Notes: a model not told the origin generated them from the sequence alone. DNA of 64,000 nt from CAYRJD01 sp965212125 (GCA_965212125.1 OZ243045.1:930001-994000); one strand, 5' to 3'; shown: positions 42,673 to 51,597, numbered from the stretch's first letter. Made by a program: numbers and translations.

Positions 42673-43152
42673 TCAGCGGTTGCGCGTGGCTGCAGAGCCG
42701 CCGAGCAGCTCTTTCAACAGCAGCCAGTCGGTGCCTACCCCGGCACCATCCACCTGCAGAGTGCTGCTCGCACTTGAGATGTGGTCTGCGCTCATTTTCA
42801 GGTTCACCGGTTTCTCAGCCGTCACCAAACCCAAGGCACCTTCGGCTAGCACCTCTAGTTGCGCAGGCGATTCGTAGCTGCGGAGCTCCACCTGCAAGCC
42901 GATGAGAATCTCACTTTCCTCAGCGACCGCTGTTTCAAGTTCGACCAGTCGATACTGACCGGCCGCCAGACGTGTGTGAAATGCGGCGAGCGCCAGCAGC
43001 ACGCCCAGAACCACGCAAGACAGCACAAGCGACACCGCCACAAAGCGCAGACCGAACCGGCGGCGCTGCTCAACCTTGCGCGTGACTCTGGACGCGGTCC
43101 GGCCGGGAGCGTTGGCGGGATGGCCTTCCCACGCAACGGCTACGACACTCAT
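42673..43152 (-). CDS. ftsL: FtsL-like divisome membrane protein
   Basis: 159 residues: basic cytoplasmic start, one membrane helix (about 37-60), then a periplasmic coiled coil (VELETAVAEESEILIGLQVEL). By position between rsmH and ftsI and by shape this is FtsL; sequence conservation in this family is weak. ATG at 43152, 39 bases after rsmH with a hairpin in the gap. Confidence 0.85.
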   Translation of the reverse strand: MSVVAVAWEGHPANAPGRTASRVTRKVEQRRRFGLRFVAVSLVLSCVVLGVLLALAAFHTRLAAGQYRLVELETAVAEESEILIGLQVELRSYESPAQLEVLAEGALGLVTAEKPVNLKMSADHISSASSTLQVDGAGVGTDWLLLKELLGGSAATRNR

Positions 43153-43170
43153 CGGCGACTTAAAAGAGAT

Positions 43171-43189
43171 CTGTTGGCTATGCCAACAG
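43171..43189 (-). promoter_or_regulatory. Perfect hairpin between rsmH and ftsL
   Basis: CTGTTGGC, three bases, GCCAACAG: an 8-bp stem with a 3-base loop just after the rsmH stop. Read leftward it is followed by ATCTCTTTTAAG, a partly T-rich run. It could act as a weak intrinsic terminator or attenuator inside the cluster, or as an RNA-processing or stability element. Confidence 0.6.
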
Positions 43190-43191
43190 AC

Positions 43192-44130
43192 TTAGCCAGA
43201 TGTGCTGGCAGAAGTGGCAAGACGCTCAGCAACTCGCATCTTGGCTGCGGATGAACGGGGGTTACGTTCAACTTCTTGCGGAGTCGGCGTGGTTGGCCGA
43301 CGTGGTATTAAGCGCACTGCGGGCTCAGAGCCACAAATGCAAGGCAAACTCGCCGGGCATTCGCACACACCGTCGGCAAAATTTCGGAAAATGATTTTCA
43401 CTATTCGATCCTCTCCTGAGTGATAAGTGATGGTTACGACTCGCCCCTGCGGGACTAGGCGTTCTATGACCGCTTCAAGCGCGGGTTTGATCAACGACAG
43501 TTCGTTGTTGACCTCAATTCGTATGGCTGCGAAAGTGCGCATCGCCGGATGCCGACGGCCGCGTCGTGCCTTGGTGGGGATTGCGGATCGCACTACTTCG
43601 GCTAGCTCGGTCGTGGTGACTATGGGTCGCTGCTCAATGATCTTTCTGGCGATCCGACGGGCGAACGGCTCGTCCGCGTTGTGTCGCAGAATTTGCGCCA
43701 GCTCATCAATGTCTGTGTCGTTAACGACATCGGCGGCGGATTGCGATTGGCCCTGATCCATCCGCATGTCAAGCGGAGCTTCGTAGCGATACGAAAACCC
43801 GCGCTCGGCGGTGTCGAACTGGTGGCTGCTAACGCCAAAGTCAAACAAAGCCCCGTGCAGAGGTTCGGTCAGGATTTCTCCTAGGTCGCCAAAAGATCCG
43901 TGGCGGACTTCGGCGCGGTCGGCAAATGTCGCTAGCCGCTGCGTGGCTACCTGCACGGCGGTTGGGTCGCGATCGATTCCCAAAAGCCGCCGCTCAGGGT
44001 TGTCCGCGAGCAAAGCCGCTGCGTGGCCTCCGCCGCCAACGGTCGCATCCACGATTAGACCGCCGCCAACTGGACGAAAGGCCTCTAGCACTTCCGCGGC
44101 CATAACCGGATCGTGTTGGTAATCAATCAC
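43192..44130 (-). CDS. rsmH: 16S rRNA (cytosine-N4)-methyltransferase RsmH
   Basis: 312 residues. SAM motif VDATVGGGGHAAALL near residue 28, then DFGVSSHQFD and GRVVTITYHSGEDRIVK, all typical. Methylates N4 of C1402 in 16S rRNA. GTG/ATG start overlaps the mraZ stop (44127-44130). Confidence 0.97.
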   Translation of the reverse strand: MIDYQHDPVMAAEVLEAFRPVGGGLIVDATVGGGGHAAALLADNPERRLLGIDRDPTAVQVATQRLATFADRAEVRHGSFGDLGEILTEPLHGALFDFGVSSHQFDTAERGFSYRYEAPLDMRMDQGQSQSAADVVNDTDIDELAQILRHNADEPFARRIARKIIEQRPIVTTTELAEVVRSAIPTKARRGRRHPAMRTFAAIRIEVNNELSLIKPALEAVIERLVPQGRVVTITYHSGEDRIVKIIFRNFADGVCECPASLPCICGSEPAVRLIPRRPTTPTPQEVERNPRSSAAKMRVAERLATSASTSG

Positions 44131-44651
44131 GATTTGGCCCCGGCGCTGCTGGAGCTGTTATTGCTGGAGCTGCTGTTGTTGCTGCTGGTGTCAGCGTTGT
44201 TGCCGCCATCCGCTAGCTCGGGCGATTCCAGCGCCTTCTCGCCTTCCGCGTTGATTTGCTCCCAACGCTGCGCGTCCCAGATCTCGATCTCATCAATGGC
44301 GCCGATGATCACGCAGTCTTTGCTGAGGTGAGCGAACCGACGTAGCTCTTCGGGTATGGCGAAACGGCCTTGCTTGTCGGGCACCACACGTGCTGCGCCG
44401 GCACCGAACGACCGCTTCGCAGCCCTTTGGTTTACGCCGCCCGCCGCTGACCGTTGCGCCATCTGCCCGGCGATTTCATCAAACCGCCCAGGCGTTAGCA
44501 AAGCCAAGCAACCCTCGCTGCCTTTGATCAAGAAACCCGCTAGTTCAAAGGCAGGGCGAAACCCGGCCGGCAGGACAACCCGACCCTTGATATCAAGCGA
44601 ATGCTCAAACTGACCCACAAAGGGGTTATCAGCCAATACATGCTCAGACAT
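44127..44651 (-). CDS. mraZ: Transcriptional regulator MraZ
   Basis: 174 residues. Two SpoVT/AbrB-like half domains with HSLDIKGRVVLPAG and DKQGRFAIPEELRRF. MraZ forms a ring and binds direct repeats upstream of its own operon. The last 25 or so residues are a poly-Asn/Ser tail not usual for the family, coded by a degenerate triplet-rich run. It is the first gene of the dcw cluster and sits downstream of a five-box operator (44662-44706). Confidence 0.97.
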   Translation of the reverse strand: MSEHVLADNPFVGQFEHSLDIKGRVVLPAGFRPAFELAGFLIKGSEGCLALLTPGRFDEIAGQMAQRSAAGGVNQRAAKRSFGAGAARVVPDKQGRFAIPEELRRFAHLSKDCVIIGAIDEIEIWDAQRWEQINAEGEKALESPELADGGNNADTSSNNSSSSNNSSSSAGAKS

Positions 44652-44661
44652 GTGAAATTAA

Positions 44662-44706
44662 CCCACAAAGAACCACAGCGCCCCACTATATGCCCTATTG
44701 CCCCAC
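44662..44706 (-). promoter_or_regulatory. MraZ operator: five boxes at exact 10-bp spacing
   Basis: Read leftward, TGGG starts at 44705, GGGC at 44695 (degenerate), TGGG at 44685, TGGT at 44675 and TGGG at 44665. The spacing is exactly 10 bp, the arrangement known for MraZ-box repeats in other bacteria. The boxes cover the -10 and start region of the mraZ promoter, consistent with autorepression. Confidence 0.85.
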
Positions 44707-44714
44707 AAAAGCAA
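44685..44714 (-). promoter_or_regulatory. Predicted mraZ promoter
   Basis: Read leftward, TTGCTT (44714-44709) and TATAGT (44690-44685) with an 18-bp spacer; transcription would start near 44678, about 27 bases before the mraZ ATG. It fits the sigma-70 consensus well and overlaps the MraZ operator. Confidence 0.65.
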
Positions 44715-44782
44715 GGGCGAGATTTGTGGCGGCTTTAGCGGGGTAACCGAACTTGCCTGTGGGACTGGGTAGCTTTGCGGTG

Positions 44783-45040
44783 ATGGATGAGAGATCTGCG
44801 ACTTCAACTGCAGTGTTTGGGGCCATCTTGCGCCGCCCCAAACTCTGGCGGACGGCACTCTCGCTAGCTGTTGCGTTGAGACGCAACCACTGGTGGCGGC
44901 GGCCGCCTTTCTTGCCGCTGGCGCCAAAAAAGTATCTGCGATTTCGCTATCAGACCGCCTATGGCGACACCGACCCGTCCTTTGTGCCCCTGCATGATGT
45001 GATGGCTTGGCTTGACTGGTGCAAGGCGGTACGCAAATGA
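44783..45040 (+). CDS. Small basic protein of unknown function, divergent from mraZ
   Basis: 85 residues. Segments LWRTALSLAVALRRNHWWRRPPFLPLAP and FRYQTAYGD, then DVMAWLDWCKAVRK; very basic in the middle. No domain recognised. The start is ATG at 44783 (GTG just before it). The stop overlaps the HNH-nuclease ATG, so they form a unit. I recall similar small proteins at this place in other actinobacteria, but this is only from memory. Confidence 0.7.
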   Translation: MDERSATSTAVFGAILRRPKLWRTALSLAVALRRNHWWRRPPFLPLAPKKYLRFRYQTAYGDTDPSFVPLHDVMAWLDWCKAVRK

Positions 45041-45576
45041 GCGGACATTCAAGCGGCGTGCTGTCAAAGCGCACCCTGGTACTAAACGTCACCTTTCAGC
45101 CGTTGGCAATTACCAACGTGAAGCGCGCCATCGTGTTGGTGTTGGGCGAGAAGGCCGAAGTGATATGCGAAGGCGACGGGGTTATTCGGTCTCCGAGCTT
45201 GTCGGTTGCGGTGCCCTCGGTTGTGCGTCTGCGCTACATGGCTCGAGTGCCTTACCGCAATCGCGCCGCGCTTCACCGCCGCGCGCTTTTTGCGCGTGAT
45301 TCGTTTCGCTGTCAATACTGCGGTCGCACGGCTGAGTGCATTGACCATGTGCACCCTCGCAGCCGTGGCGGGGATCACAGTTGGGAAAATGTGGTGGCGT
45401 GTTGCCGGGCGTGCAACGTGTCTAAGGGGGACAGCTTGTTGTCGGAATCCAGCTTCAAGCTGCGCCGCAAACCGTTTGCGCCCGAACCGATGGCGGTAGA
45501 GGCTGCACCACACGAAACCGCGCCGACAGAGTGGCTGGACTACCTGCCTGAGCTAGCTCCGCTGACTAACGCCTAG
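45037..45576 (+). CDS. HNH endonuclease
   Basis: 179 residues. The HNH/zinc region is CQYCGRTAECIDHVHPRSRGG followed by WENVVACCRACNVSKG: two CxxC pairs and the DHVHP / N / H catalytic set. The N-terminal LVLNVTFQPLAITNVKRAI is the typical start of this actinobacterial HNH group, which lies near mraZ or in housekeeping contexts and is not phage-linked. ATG overlaps the preceding stop. Confidence 0.9.
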   Translation: MSGHSSGVLSKRTLVLNVTFQPLAITNVKRAIVLVLGEKAEVICEGDGVIRSPSLSVAVPSVVRLRYMARVPYRNRAALHRRALFARDSFRCQYCGRTAECIDHVHPRSRGGDHSWENVVACCRACNVSKGDSLLSESSFKLRRKPFAPEPMAVEAAPHETAPTEWLDYLPELAPLTNA

Positions 45577-45600
45577 CCGCAGCCACTGGCATACGGTTTT

Positions 45601-45660
45601 GATCTGACACGGCCGGACTTGACACAGACCGATTTGGTGCAGACCGATTTGGTGCAGCTT
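45601..45660. repeat. Four 15-bp units over the start of the lipoate-ligase-like gene
   Basis: Units at 45601, 45616, 45631 and 45646. The last two differ only in the last bases and carry TTG GTG in frame; the second carries TTG. Divergence rises toward the first unit. Encodes TDLVQ repeats from the TTG at 45619. Confidence 0.9.
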
Positions 45661-46422
45661 GATCGGGGCCCGCGCAACGGCTGGGTAATAGAGCACCAGC
45701 GTGGCAGCGCCCGGCGGCTTCACAGTCGACCAATCCTGGCCGACCAGCGGCGGCGTGTATCGCTGCTGGAACCAACCCGATCTGCGTTAGTGTTGGGGTC
45801 AACTTCAAGGGAGTTTCACCGTGAGGTTGATATTCACTCTGGCGCTGGCACAGGTATTAGTACTGACAGTTGCGCTGACGTATCTAGCTTCGACATCGTC
45901 CGCCGCCGAAGTGGCGGGGGCTTGGTGTGGCTAGATCCGGCTGAATCAACCTGGCTAGACGTCTTTGTGCCAACCGCTGACAAATTGTGGAATCGCGATG
46001 TGGCTCACTCATTTGGGTGGCTAGGTCAGGCCATTGCCGGCGCCTTTGCGTCTTTTGGCGTGCCAGCCAAAGTTCACCAAGGCGAATTTGAGGCAGGGCC
46101 GGCGAACGGGCTGATCTGCTTTGGCTCATTCGGTCATGGCGAAGTGGTAGTTGAGCAAGACGGCACGCAAGACGGCGAGCAAGCCAGCGCGGTTCGCAAG
46201 CTGGTCGGAATCTCCCAACGCCGAACACGGCTCGGCAGTCGTTTTCAATGCGTGTGGTACAGGCACTTCACGCTTGGCGCCATTACCCAGCTGGCTGACG
46301 CCCAAGTCTGTAATGCTGTCAATAGACGAGCGTGCGGCTGGGCTAGCTTGGGGACTTCGCTTGACGGCGTTACTAGCCAGAACATCGTCACGCGCGTGAT
46401 AGCCCACCTAACTAGCGCATAA
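45619..46422 (+). CDS. Lipoate/biotin-ligase-family protein (LplA-like)
   Basis: 267 residues from the most upstream TTG. Core motifs are RRRSGGGLVWLDP, TWLDVFVP and KLVGISQRRTR, the BPL/LPL fold with its adenylate-binding loop. These proteins attach lipoate, octanoate or biotin to a carrier lysine; the exact ligand is unclear. The N-terminus is made of 15-bp repeats, so TTG at 45619, 45634 or 45649, or the GTG after, could start translation. No ATG is available before the fold begins. Confidence 0.85.
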   Translation: MTQTDLVQTDLVQLDRGPRNGWVIEHQRGSARRLHSRPILADQRRRVSLLEPTRSALVLGSTSREFHREVDIHSGAGTGISTDSCADVSSFDIVRRRSGGGLVWLDPAESTWLDVFVPTADKLWNRDVAHSFGWLGQAIAGAFASFGVPAKVHQGEFEAGPANGLICFGSFGHGEVVVEQDGTQDGEQASAVRKLVGISQRRTRLGSRFQCVWYRHFTLGAITQLADAQVCNAVNRRACGWASLGTSLDGVTSQNIVTRVIAHLTSA

Positions 46423-46445
46423 TCCGAGCGCACCAAAAACAAAAC

Positions 46446-47447
46446 ATGACACCTGCCGCAACTACCAGCACCACCACCGACGCCCCGTCGGCAGCCCTAA
46501 CGCAAGAGTTTGCTGAAACGTTTGAGCGCGTCGCGAAAAACATCGCCACGCTTATTCACGGCAAGACCGACGTCATTAATCAGGCCATGTTGTGTCTGGT
46601 GGCGGACGGGCATTTGCTAATAGAAGACGTGCCTGGCGTCGGCAAAACCAGCTTGGCTAAAGCCCTGGCTGCGTCCGTTTCGGGATCGTTCGGCCGAATT
46701 CAGTTCACACCCGATGTCTTACCCACCGATGTCTTAGGAGTTGACATCTGGAACGCGCAAACCTCAACGTTTGAGTTTCACGCTGGTGCGATCTTTTCCA
46801 ACATCGTGCTAGTTGATGAAATCAATCGCGCTTCTCCCAAAACTCAGGCGGCTCTGTTGGAGGTAATGGAAGAGCGCCAGGTAACGACCGATCGTGAAAC
46901 TCGCACGCTTGTGCGGCCCTTCATGGTGATAGCCACGCAAAACCCGCTGGAGCACGAGGGCACCTATCCCCTGCCAGAGTCTCAGTTGGATCGTTTCATG
47001 ATGCGCTTGAGTGTCGGTTATCCAGATCCGATGGCCGCGATGGAAATCTTGGAAGCCCACGGCGGCTTAGCGGATTCAATAGTCCAGCTAGGTCCAGTAG
47101 CGACCACCGAAGAACTTCTGGCAATGTCAAAATCGGTTGCCGATGTGCACATCGCTAATGAAATGCGCCATTACATAGTGGCGCTGGCCGATGCCACTCG
47201 GAGTCATCCCCTCATCAAGCTAGGCATGAGCCCGCGAGCCACTCTCAACCTGCAGCGAGTTGCCCAAGCCCACGCCGCTTCGCAGAATCGCAACTACGTT
47301 GTGCCGGACGACATCAAGACCGTCATTGAATCGGTAACATCGCACAGGCTGCTGCTGAGCACCGATGCGTTGTTGCAGGGCATAACTGCTAGCCAGGCAA
47401 TATCTGAGGTGTTGGCGACTGTGGCGGCACCAACCGCCTCGGTTTGA
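46446..47447 (+). CDS. MoxR-family AAA+ ATPase
   Basis: 333 residues. Walker A DVPGVGKTS (61-69), Walker B IVLVDEINRA, and sensor region TQNPLEHEGTYPLPESQLDRF, the MoxR signature. Chaperone-like ATPase thought to activate partner proteins with vWA or DUF58 domains; the DUF58 gene follows. First gene of a three-gene operon. The stop is in a 14-bp duplication. Confidence 0.95.
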   Translation: MTPAATTSTTTDAPSAALTQEFAETFERVAKNIATLIHGKTDVINQAMLCLVADGHLLIEDVPGVGKTSLAKALAASVSGSFGRIQFTPDVLPTDVLGVDIWNAQTSTFEFHAGAIFSNIVLVDEINRASPKTQAALLEVMEERQVTTDRETRTLVRPFMVIATQNPLEHEGTYPLPESQLDRFMMRLSVGYPDPMAAMEILEAHGGLADSIVQLGPVATTEELLAMSKSVADVHIANEMRHYIVALADATRSHPLIKLGMSPRATLNLQRVAQAHAASQNRNYVVPDDIKTVIESVTSHRLLLSTDALLQGITASQAISEVLATVAAPTASV

Positions 47448-47473
47448 TCTAGCCAGCCTGATCTAGCTAGCGA
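47446..47473. repeat. 14-bp duplication at the MoxR stop
   Basis: TGATCTAGCCAGCC then TGATCTAGCTAGCG. The first copy contains the moxR stop codon TGA. Position uncertain by one base. Confidence 0.85.
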
Positions 47474-47494
47474 CTCGGCCAGCGTAAGCGCCTT

Positions 47495-48808
47495 ATGAAA
47501 CTCACCAAGCGAGGCTGGCAGTTGAGTTCGCTAGCCGTTGTTATCGCGCTGGTTGGTCGAGCGCTGGCGGTCACCGAACTGATCGTTATTGGTCTGGCGA
47601 TCTTGGGGTTGGGCGGAGTTTCGGTCGCCTGGATTGCCAGTGCCCGCATGCGCTTGCGCCTGCGCCGCACGCTAAGCCCGATACGAGTTCATGCCGGTGA
47701 ATATGCGGCGGTGACCTTGCGGGTCACCAATCTGGGGCGGCGCACTCCCGCTTTCACTATTACCGATTTCGTCACAGGCACAAGCGGAGCCGTCTTACAA
47801 ACTGGCCCTTTGCGCACGGCTATGACATCGGAGGGTTCGTACCAGCTACCGACCGGGCGGCGCGGTCGCTTGGCAGTGGGGCCGGCGACGATAACCGTTA
47901 CGGACCCGCTGGCGCTTGCGGAGGTAACCGTCAGCGTGGGAGAGGCCACAAAGTTTGTGGTCTTCCCGCGAATTGTGCCGCTACCGGCTATGGCTATTGC
48001 GGCTGGGACGCAAACGCTGGCATCCAGCGGCAGGTTTCATTCGCTGCACCGCGTGGGTGAGGATTTTTACGGACTGCGCGATTACACGGTGGGTGATGAT
48101 CCGCGCCGAATCCACTGGCGCTCAACTGCGCGGCTTGGGCGGCCGATGGTGCGTGAGGGTGAAATCCCCAAACAGAATCAAATGTCGGTGCTGCTTGACA
48201 CTCGGGCGGATTCTTACAGCGGGACGACTGGCGGTGGAACCATCGCCGAATCGTTTGATCTCGCCGTAACGGTCGCGGCCAGCGTTATTGCCACAACGCT
48301 TGATCGTGGAGATGCCGTGAAGCTGGTGACTACCAGTGGAGGGGTGGTCGGCTTCAGCACTGCCGCGCATGGTGCCGAAGAACTCTTTGGTCATCTGGCC
48401 GAGGTATCGCTTACGGATTTCGGATCGCTACGAAGCGCGCTCGGTCAGCTAGGCGGGCGCGATGTCGGGGCTCTGGTGGCTGTTGTCGGGCACAACGTCG
48501 CTAATCAAGTCAACGACATCACCGCCATCGGGAGCCTGGCAAGTCAAGTCGGCTCTCTAATCACGCTGCGGACGGGGCGGGCTCAAGCAGGCCGAGTTCA
48601 AGCAGACCGGGATCAAGTTGCCCAGCCCCGGTCGCACGGTTCGGTAACCACGATTGATGTCGCTGATCTTTCACAGTTGCCGGCCGCGTGGAAACATGCC
48701 TGCGCGAAGGCTGGCAGCGTCAGTTCCCGGGCGACGGGACGAGCGACGACGTCAGCAGGCCTGGCTAACTCAGGGCTGGCTGACGCGAGCACGCGGGTGG
48801 CGCTGTGA
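47495..48808 (+). CDS. DUF58 membrane protein (MoxR partner)
   Basis: 437 residues. Two membrane helices near the N-terminus (about 8-45), an immunoglobulin-like region, then the DUF58 signature GEDFYGLRDYTVGDDPRRIHW and a vWA-like C-terminal part. Paired with MoxR and a transglutaminase in many bacteria; proposed role in envelope assembly. C-terminal tail GLANSGLADAST is repetitive. Its stop overlaps the next start (GTGA). Confidence 0.93.
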   Translation: MKLTKRGWQLSSLAVVIALVGRALAVTELIVIGLAILGLGGVSVAWIASARMRLRLRRTLSPIRVHAGEYAAVTLRVTNLGRRTPAFTITDFVTGTSGAVLQTGPLRTAMTSEGSYQLPTGRRGRLAVGPATITVTDPLALAEVTVSVGEATKFVVFPRIVPLPAMAIAAGTQTLASSGRFHSLHRVGEDFYGLRDYTVGDDPRRIHWRSTARLGRPMVREGEIPKQNQMSVLLDTRADSYSGTTGGGTIAESFDLAVTVAASVIATTLDRGDAVKLVTTSGGVVGFSTAAHGAEELFGHLAEVSLTDFGSLRSALGQLGGRDVGALVAVVGHNVANQVNDITAIGSLASQVGSLITLRTGRAQAGRVQADRDQVAQPRSHGSVTTIDVADLSQLPAAWKHACAKAGSVSSRATGRATTSAGLANSGLADASTRVAL

Positions 48809-51138
48809 CCGCCACAGAGACCACAACAGGGACCGCGCCAAGCAGGGCGACTCTGCCGAACACCGAGCTGAGCAAACCAGCCCGCCCGCACCAGCCCTTG
48901 TGGTGGTCGGAGTTCTGGCTAATCGCCCTGACAGCGATAACCATTGTCATAACTCGTCGCCTTTTTCAGTCGTGGGACTACCTGTTCGCCATGGCGCTGC
49001 TGGGAATAGGCACCCACGTACTGATAAGAGAAACGCGGCGCCAAAACTGGCCGCTGCCGCTGGCAGCACTCGCCTCAGCGGTGCTGGGCGGCCTGCTTTG
49101 CACCAAGCTGCTTTACGACTACACGCTCTACGCGCAGTTCTTCCCGACCGGATTTACCTTTTCTCAGTTAGGCGCCGACCTGTCAAACGCGTGGTCTGAG
49201 TTTGGGTTCGTCGTGGCACCAACCGAAGCCACCAACGGCTTTGTGCTGGCCGCCGCCATCGGAGCGTGGGCGATAGCGGTGAGCTCGGACAGCCTGGCTT
49301 TTAGGCACAAGAGCGCTTTTTCGGCTTGCATCCCGGCGTTTATTTTGATGATGTTTATTGGCGCGCTAGCCACGGATGGCTGGGCGGTCCTAAGTGCGGC
49401 GATAGCGGTCTTTTGCGCTCTGCTGTTTGCGGTGACGCACCGGCTCGCCCACCGCAAAGTGTCGTGGCTGCGCGGTGGCAGCCCAGTCCGCCGCCAAGCT
49501 CGATCGCCGGTTCGGCTTTCGCTGGGATTGGCAGCCGCGGCGGCAATCGGTGCGGCAGTGCTCACTCCCCTGCTGCCCGGCGCCGACGGCAACGCCCTGA
49601 TAGCCCTAAAAGATCTAGACGGCGAGAGCCGCCCCGCGCGCGTTGCTCTTAACCCACTGGTAGATGCGCGCGGCCGACTGGTTAGCACCTCCAACGCGGA
49701 GCTATTCAGGGTTGAGGCTGACGCGCCTGCCTATTGGCGGGTCTCTGGGTTGGGAACCTTTGACGGCTCGGTGTGGGGATCGGACAGGTCGTACTCCGAC
49801 GCTTCGGGGCAGCTACGCGAGATTGGTCAGGACGAACCAGTTTTGAGTCAGGTTGTAACCATCGAAGCGCTTGACAGCATTTGGCTGCCAGCCGCATATG
49901 AACCGGTCGTATTTGAAGGCGAAGACGTCCTCTACGACCCGGAGACCGCCACCTTGGTACTGCGCGGCGGCATTGAGCTAGAAACTGGTCGGTCATACAC
50001 CGTCACTTCTTCGCTGACCGTGCCAACCGTTGAACAGCTGAACGCAGCCGGTGACACCGTGCCAGAAGAAATCGGCGGCTACTACACGGACCTGCCAGCC
50101 GATTTCTCTCCCGAAATTGTTGCGCTAGCCGAAGAGATAACGGCCGAAGCCGGCACGCCTTTTGCGCGCGCCCTAGCGCTTCAAAACTTTTTCCTTGACA
50201 ATTTCACGTACTCCTTATCGGCTACCAGCGGGCACGGCACAGATCGATTGCAAACGTTTCTTTTTGATGACCGGCGTGGCTATTGCGAGCAGTTCTCGGG
50301 CAGCTACGCAGCCATGGCGCGCGCAATCGGATTGCCAGCTCGGGTAGCGGTCGGCTTCACACCGGGCGAGCTAGTCGACGGCGTCTACGTTGTGCGCGGT
50401 GAGCACTATCACGCTTGGCCTGAGGTATGGATCGGCGATCGCTGGGTGTACTTCGAACCAACGCCGGGTCGTGGTGCGCCCCGCACGACCGCTTACACCG
50501 GAGTGTCGGTTCAGCAGGCTGCCCCGGGCGACCCCAACTCAGTGTTACTAGCCGAAGACACCGGCGAGGTAGTGCCCAATAACGACCTGCTTGGTGATCT
50601 TTCGATTGAAGGAGGGGTCTCAGGTCTTACGGGCGTCCTTGAAGATTTTTCAGGTGAAGATGCCGGCGTTCTTAACAGCTTTGACGGGACCGTGTTGGTA
50701 GTCGTGGTGTTGGTGGCGCTGGCTGTGCTAGTAGCGGCCGGCTTGACCTGGCTGATTGCGGTACCAACTCTGGCTTGGTTGCGGCGCGAACGGCGACGGC
50801 GGCGAGCGCAGGGCGACTACCGCGCCGAGGTTCAATGCAGCTGGCAGGATCTATGCGAAGCGCTGGATGCAGCTGGCACGCAGCGTTCGATTGGTGAATC
50901 CCACACGGAGTTCGCCACGCGTGCCGCCGAAACCAACGGCTTAGATTTTGCGGCGACTCAAAAAGTCGCAAGTGCCATGGACTACGCCTGCTTTGCGCAA
51001 AACGAGCCCGCCGCTAGCGAGGTTGATATGCAGGACAGCCGCGTGCGTGATCTCAAACACACGCTGCGAGAGCAAAGTTCACCCTGGACACGCGTCAGAC
51101 GTACCTACCTGAACCGTTCGCGGCAGCAGATCCAGTAG
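48805..51138 (+). CDS. Transglutaminase-like membrane protein (DUF3488/TgpA type)
   Basis: 777 residues. Six or so membrane helices in the first 270, an extracellular transglutaminase-like domain with Cys in RRGYCEQFSGSYAAMARA and His in EHYHAWPEVWI (third catalytic acid position is Glu in FEPTP), then a further helix near 640 and a basic cytoplasmic C-terminus. Similar to TgpA, an envelope protease-like enzyme. GTG start overlaps the DUF58 stop. Confidence 0.92.
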   Translation: MTATETTTGTAPSRATLPNTELSKPARPHQPLWWSEFWLIALTAITIVITRRLFQSWDYLFAMALLGIGTHVLIRETRRQNWPLPLAALASAVLGGLLCTKLLYDYTLYAQFFPTGFTFSQLGADLSNAWSEFGFVVAPTEATNGFVLAAAIGAWAIAVSSDSLAFRHKSAFSACIPAFILMMFIGALATDGWAVLSAAIAVFCALLFAVTHRLAHRKVSWLRGGSPVRRQARSPVRLSLGLAAAAAIGAAVLTPLLPGADGNALIALKDLDGESRPARVALNPLVDARGRLVSTSNAELFRVEADAPAYWRVSGLGTFDGSVWGSDRSYSDASGQLREIGQDEPVLSQVVTIEALDSIWLPAAYEPVVFEGEDVLYDPETATLVLRGGIELETGRSYTVTSSLTVPTVEQLNAAGDTVPEEIGGYYTDLPADFSPEIVALAEEITAEAGTPFARALALQNFFLDNFTYSLSATSGHGTDRLQTFLFDDRRGYCEQFSGSYAAMARAIGLPARVAVGFTPGELVDGVYVVRGEHYHAWPEVWIGDRWVYFEPTPGRGAPRTTAYTGVSVQQAAPGDPNSVLLAEDTGEVVPNNDLLGDLSIEGGVSGLTGVLEDFSGEDAGVLNSFDGTVLVVVVLVALAVLVAAGLTWLIAVPTLAWLRRERRRRRAQGDYRAEVQCSWQDLCEALDAAGTQRSIGESHTEFATRAAETNGLDFAATQKVASAMDYACFAQNEPAASEVDMQDSRVRDLKHTLREQSSPWTRVRRTYLNRSRQQIQ

Positions 51139-51195
51139 CGCCAGCGCGGCGCGAGGCCGGAGACAGCCCCTACCTAGCCCTGGCGCGAGGCTCGC

Positions 51196-51573
51196 TTAGA
51201 ACTGGTCTTTTTTGAAGCGTTTGCGCATGCGCTCTGAAAGAGTTTCAGAGCCGCCGTCCGGCCGCCTAGAGCGCAACGTCATTGAGACCTTCGCAAGTCC
51301 CAATCGGCCCATGGCTCGCAGATTTCGCTCGATCGTTATGGCGCTCAAAAACATCAGCAAGAACGCAACGAACGCGGCCAGCACGTGAACCTGCAGGCCC
51401 ACGATCACACCCACCAGCCCGACGATGCCTAACAGCACCGCCCAGCGGATGTTGCGCAGCGCGTGCTTGTACAGCGTGGTCTCGGAAACTTCGCGAGCAA
51501 GTTTGGGATCTGTGTCATAGAAATCCTTTTCGATTTCTTGCAAGATTCTTTGTTCGTCATTGGAGAGCGGCAT
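51196..51573 (-). CDS. DUF3040 membrane protein
   Basis: 125 residues: the N-terminus PLSNDEQRILQEIEKDFYDTDP is the DUF3040 signature, followed by two helices (about 46-90) and a basic tail. Small actinobacterial membrane protein of unknown function, often next to mraZ/HNH genes in other species. It has the best ribosome site of the window (AGGAGG, 5 bases before ATG 51573). Confidence 0.93.
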   Translation of the reverse strand: MPLSNDEQRILQEIEKDFYDTDPKLAREVSETTLYKHALRNIRWAVLLGIVGLVGVIVGLQVHVLAAFVAFLLMFLSAITIERNLRAMGRLGLAKVSMTLRSRRPDGGSETLSERMRKRFKKDQF

Positions 51574-51597
51574 TTGATCCTCCTACACCTGACTACT

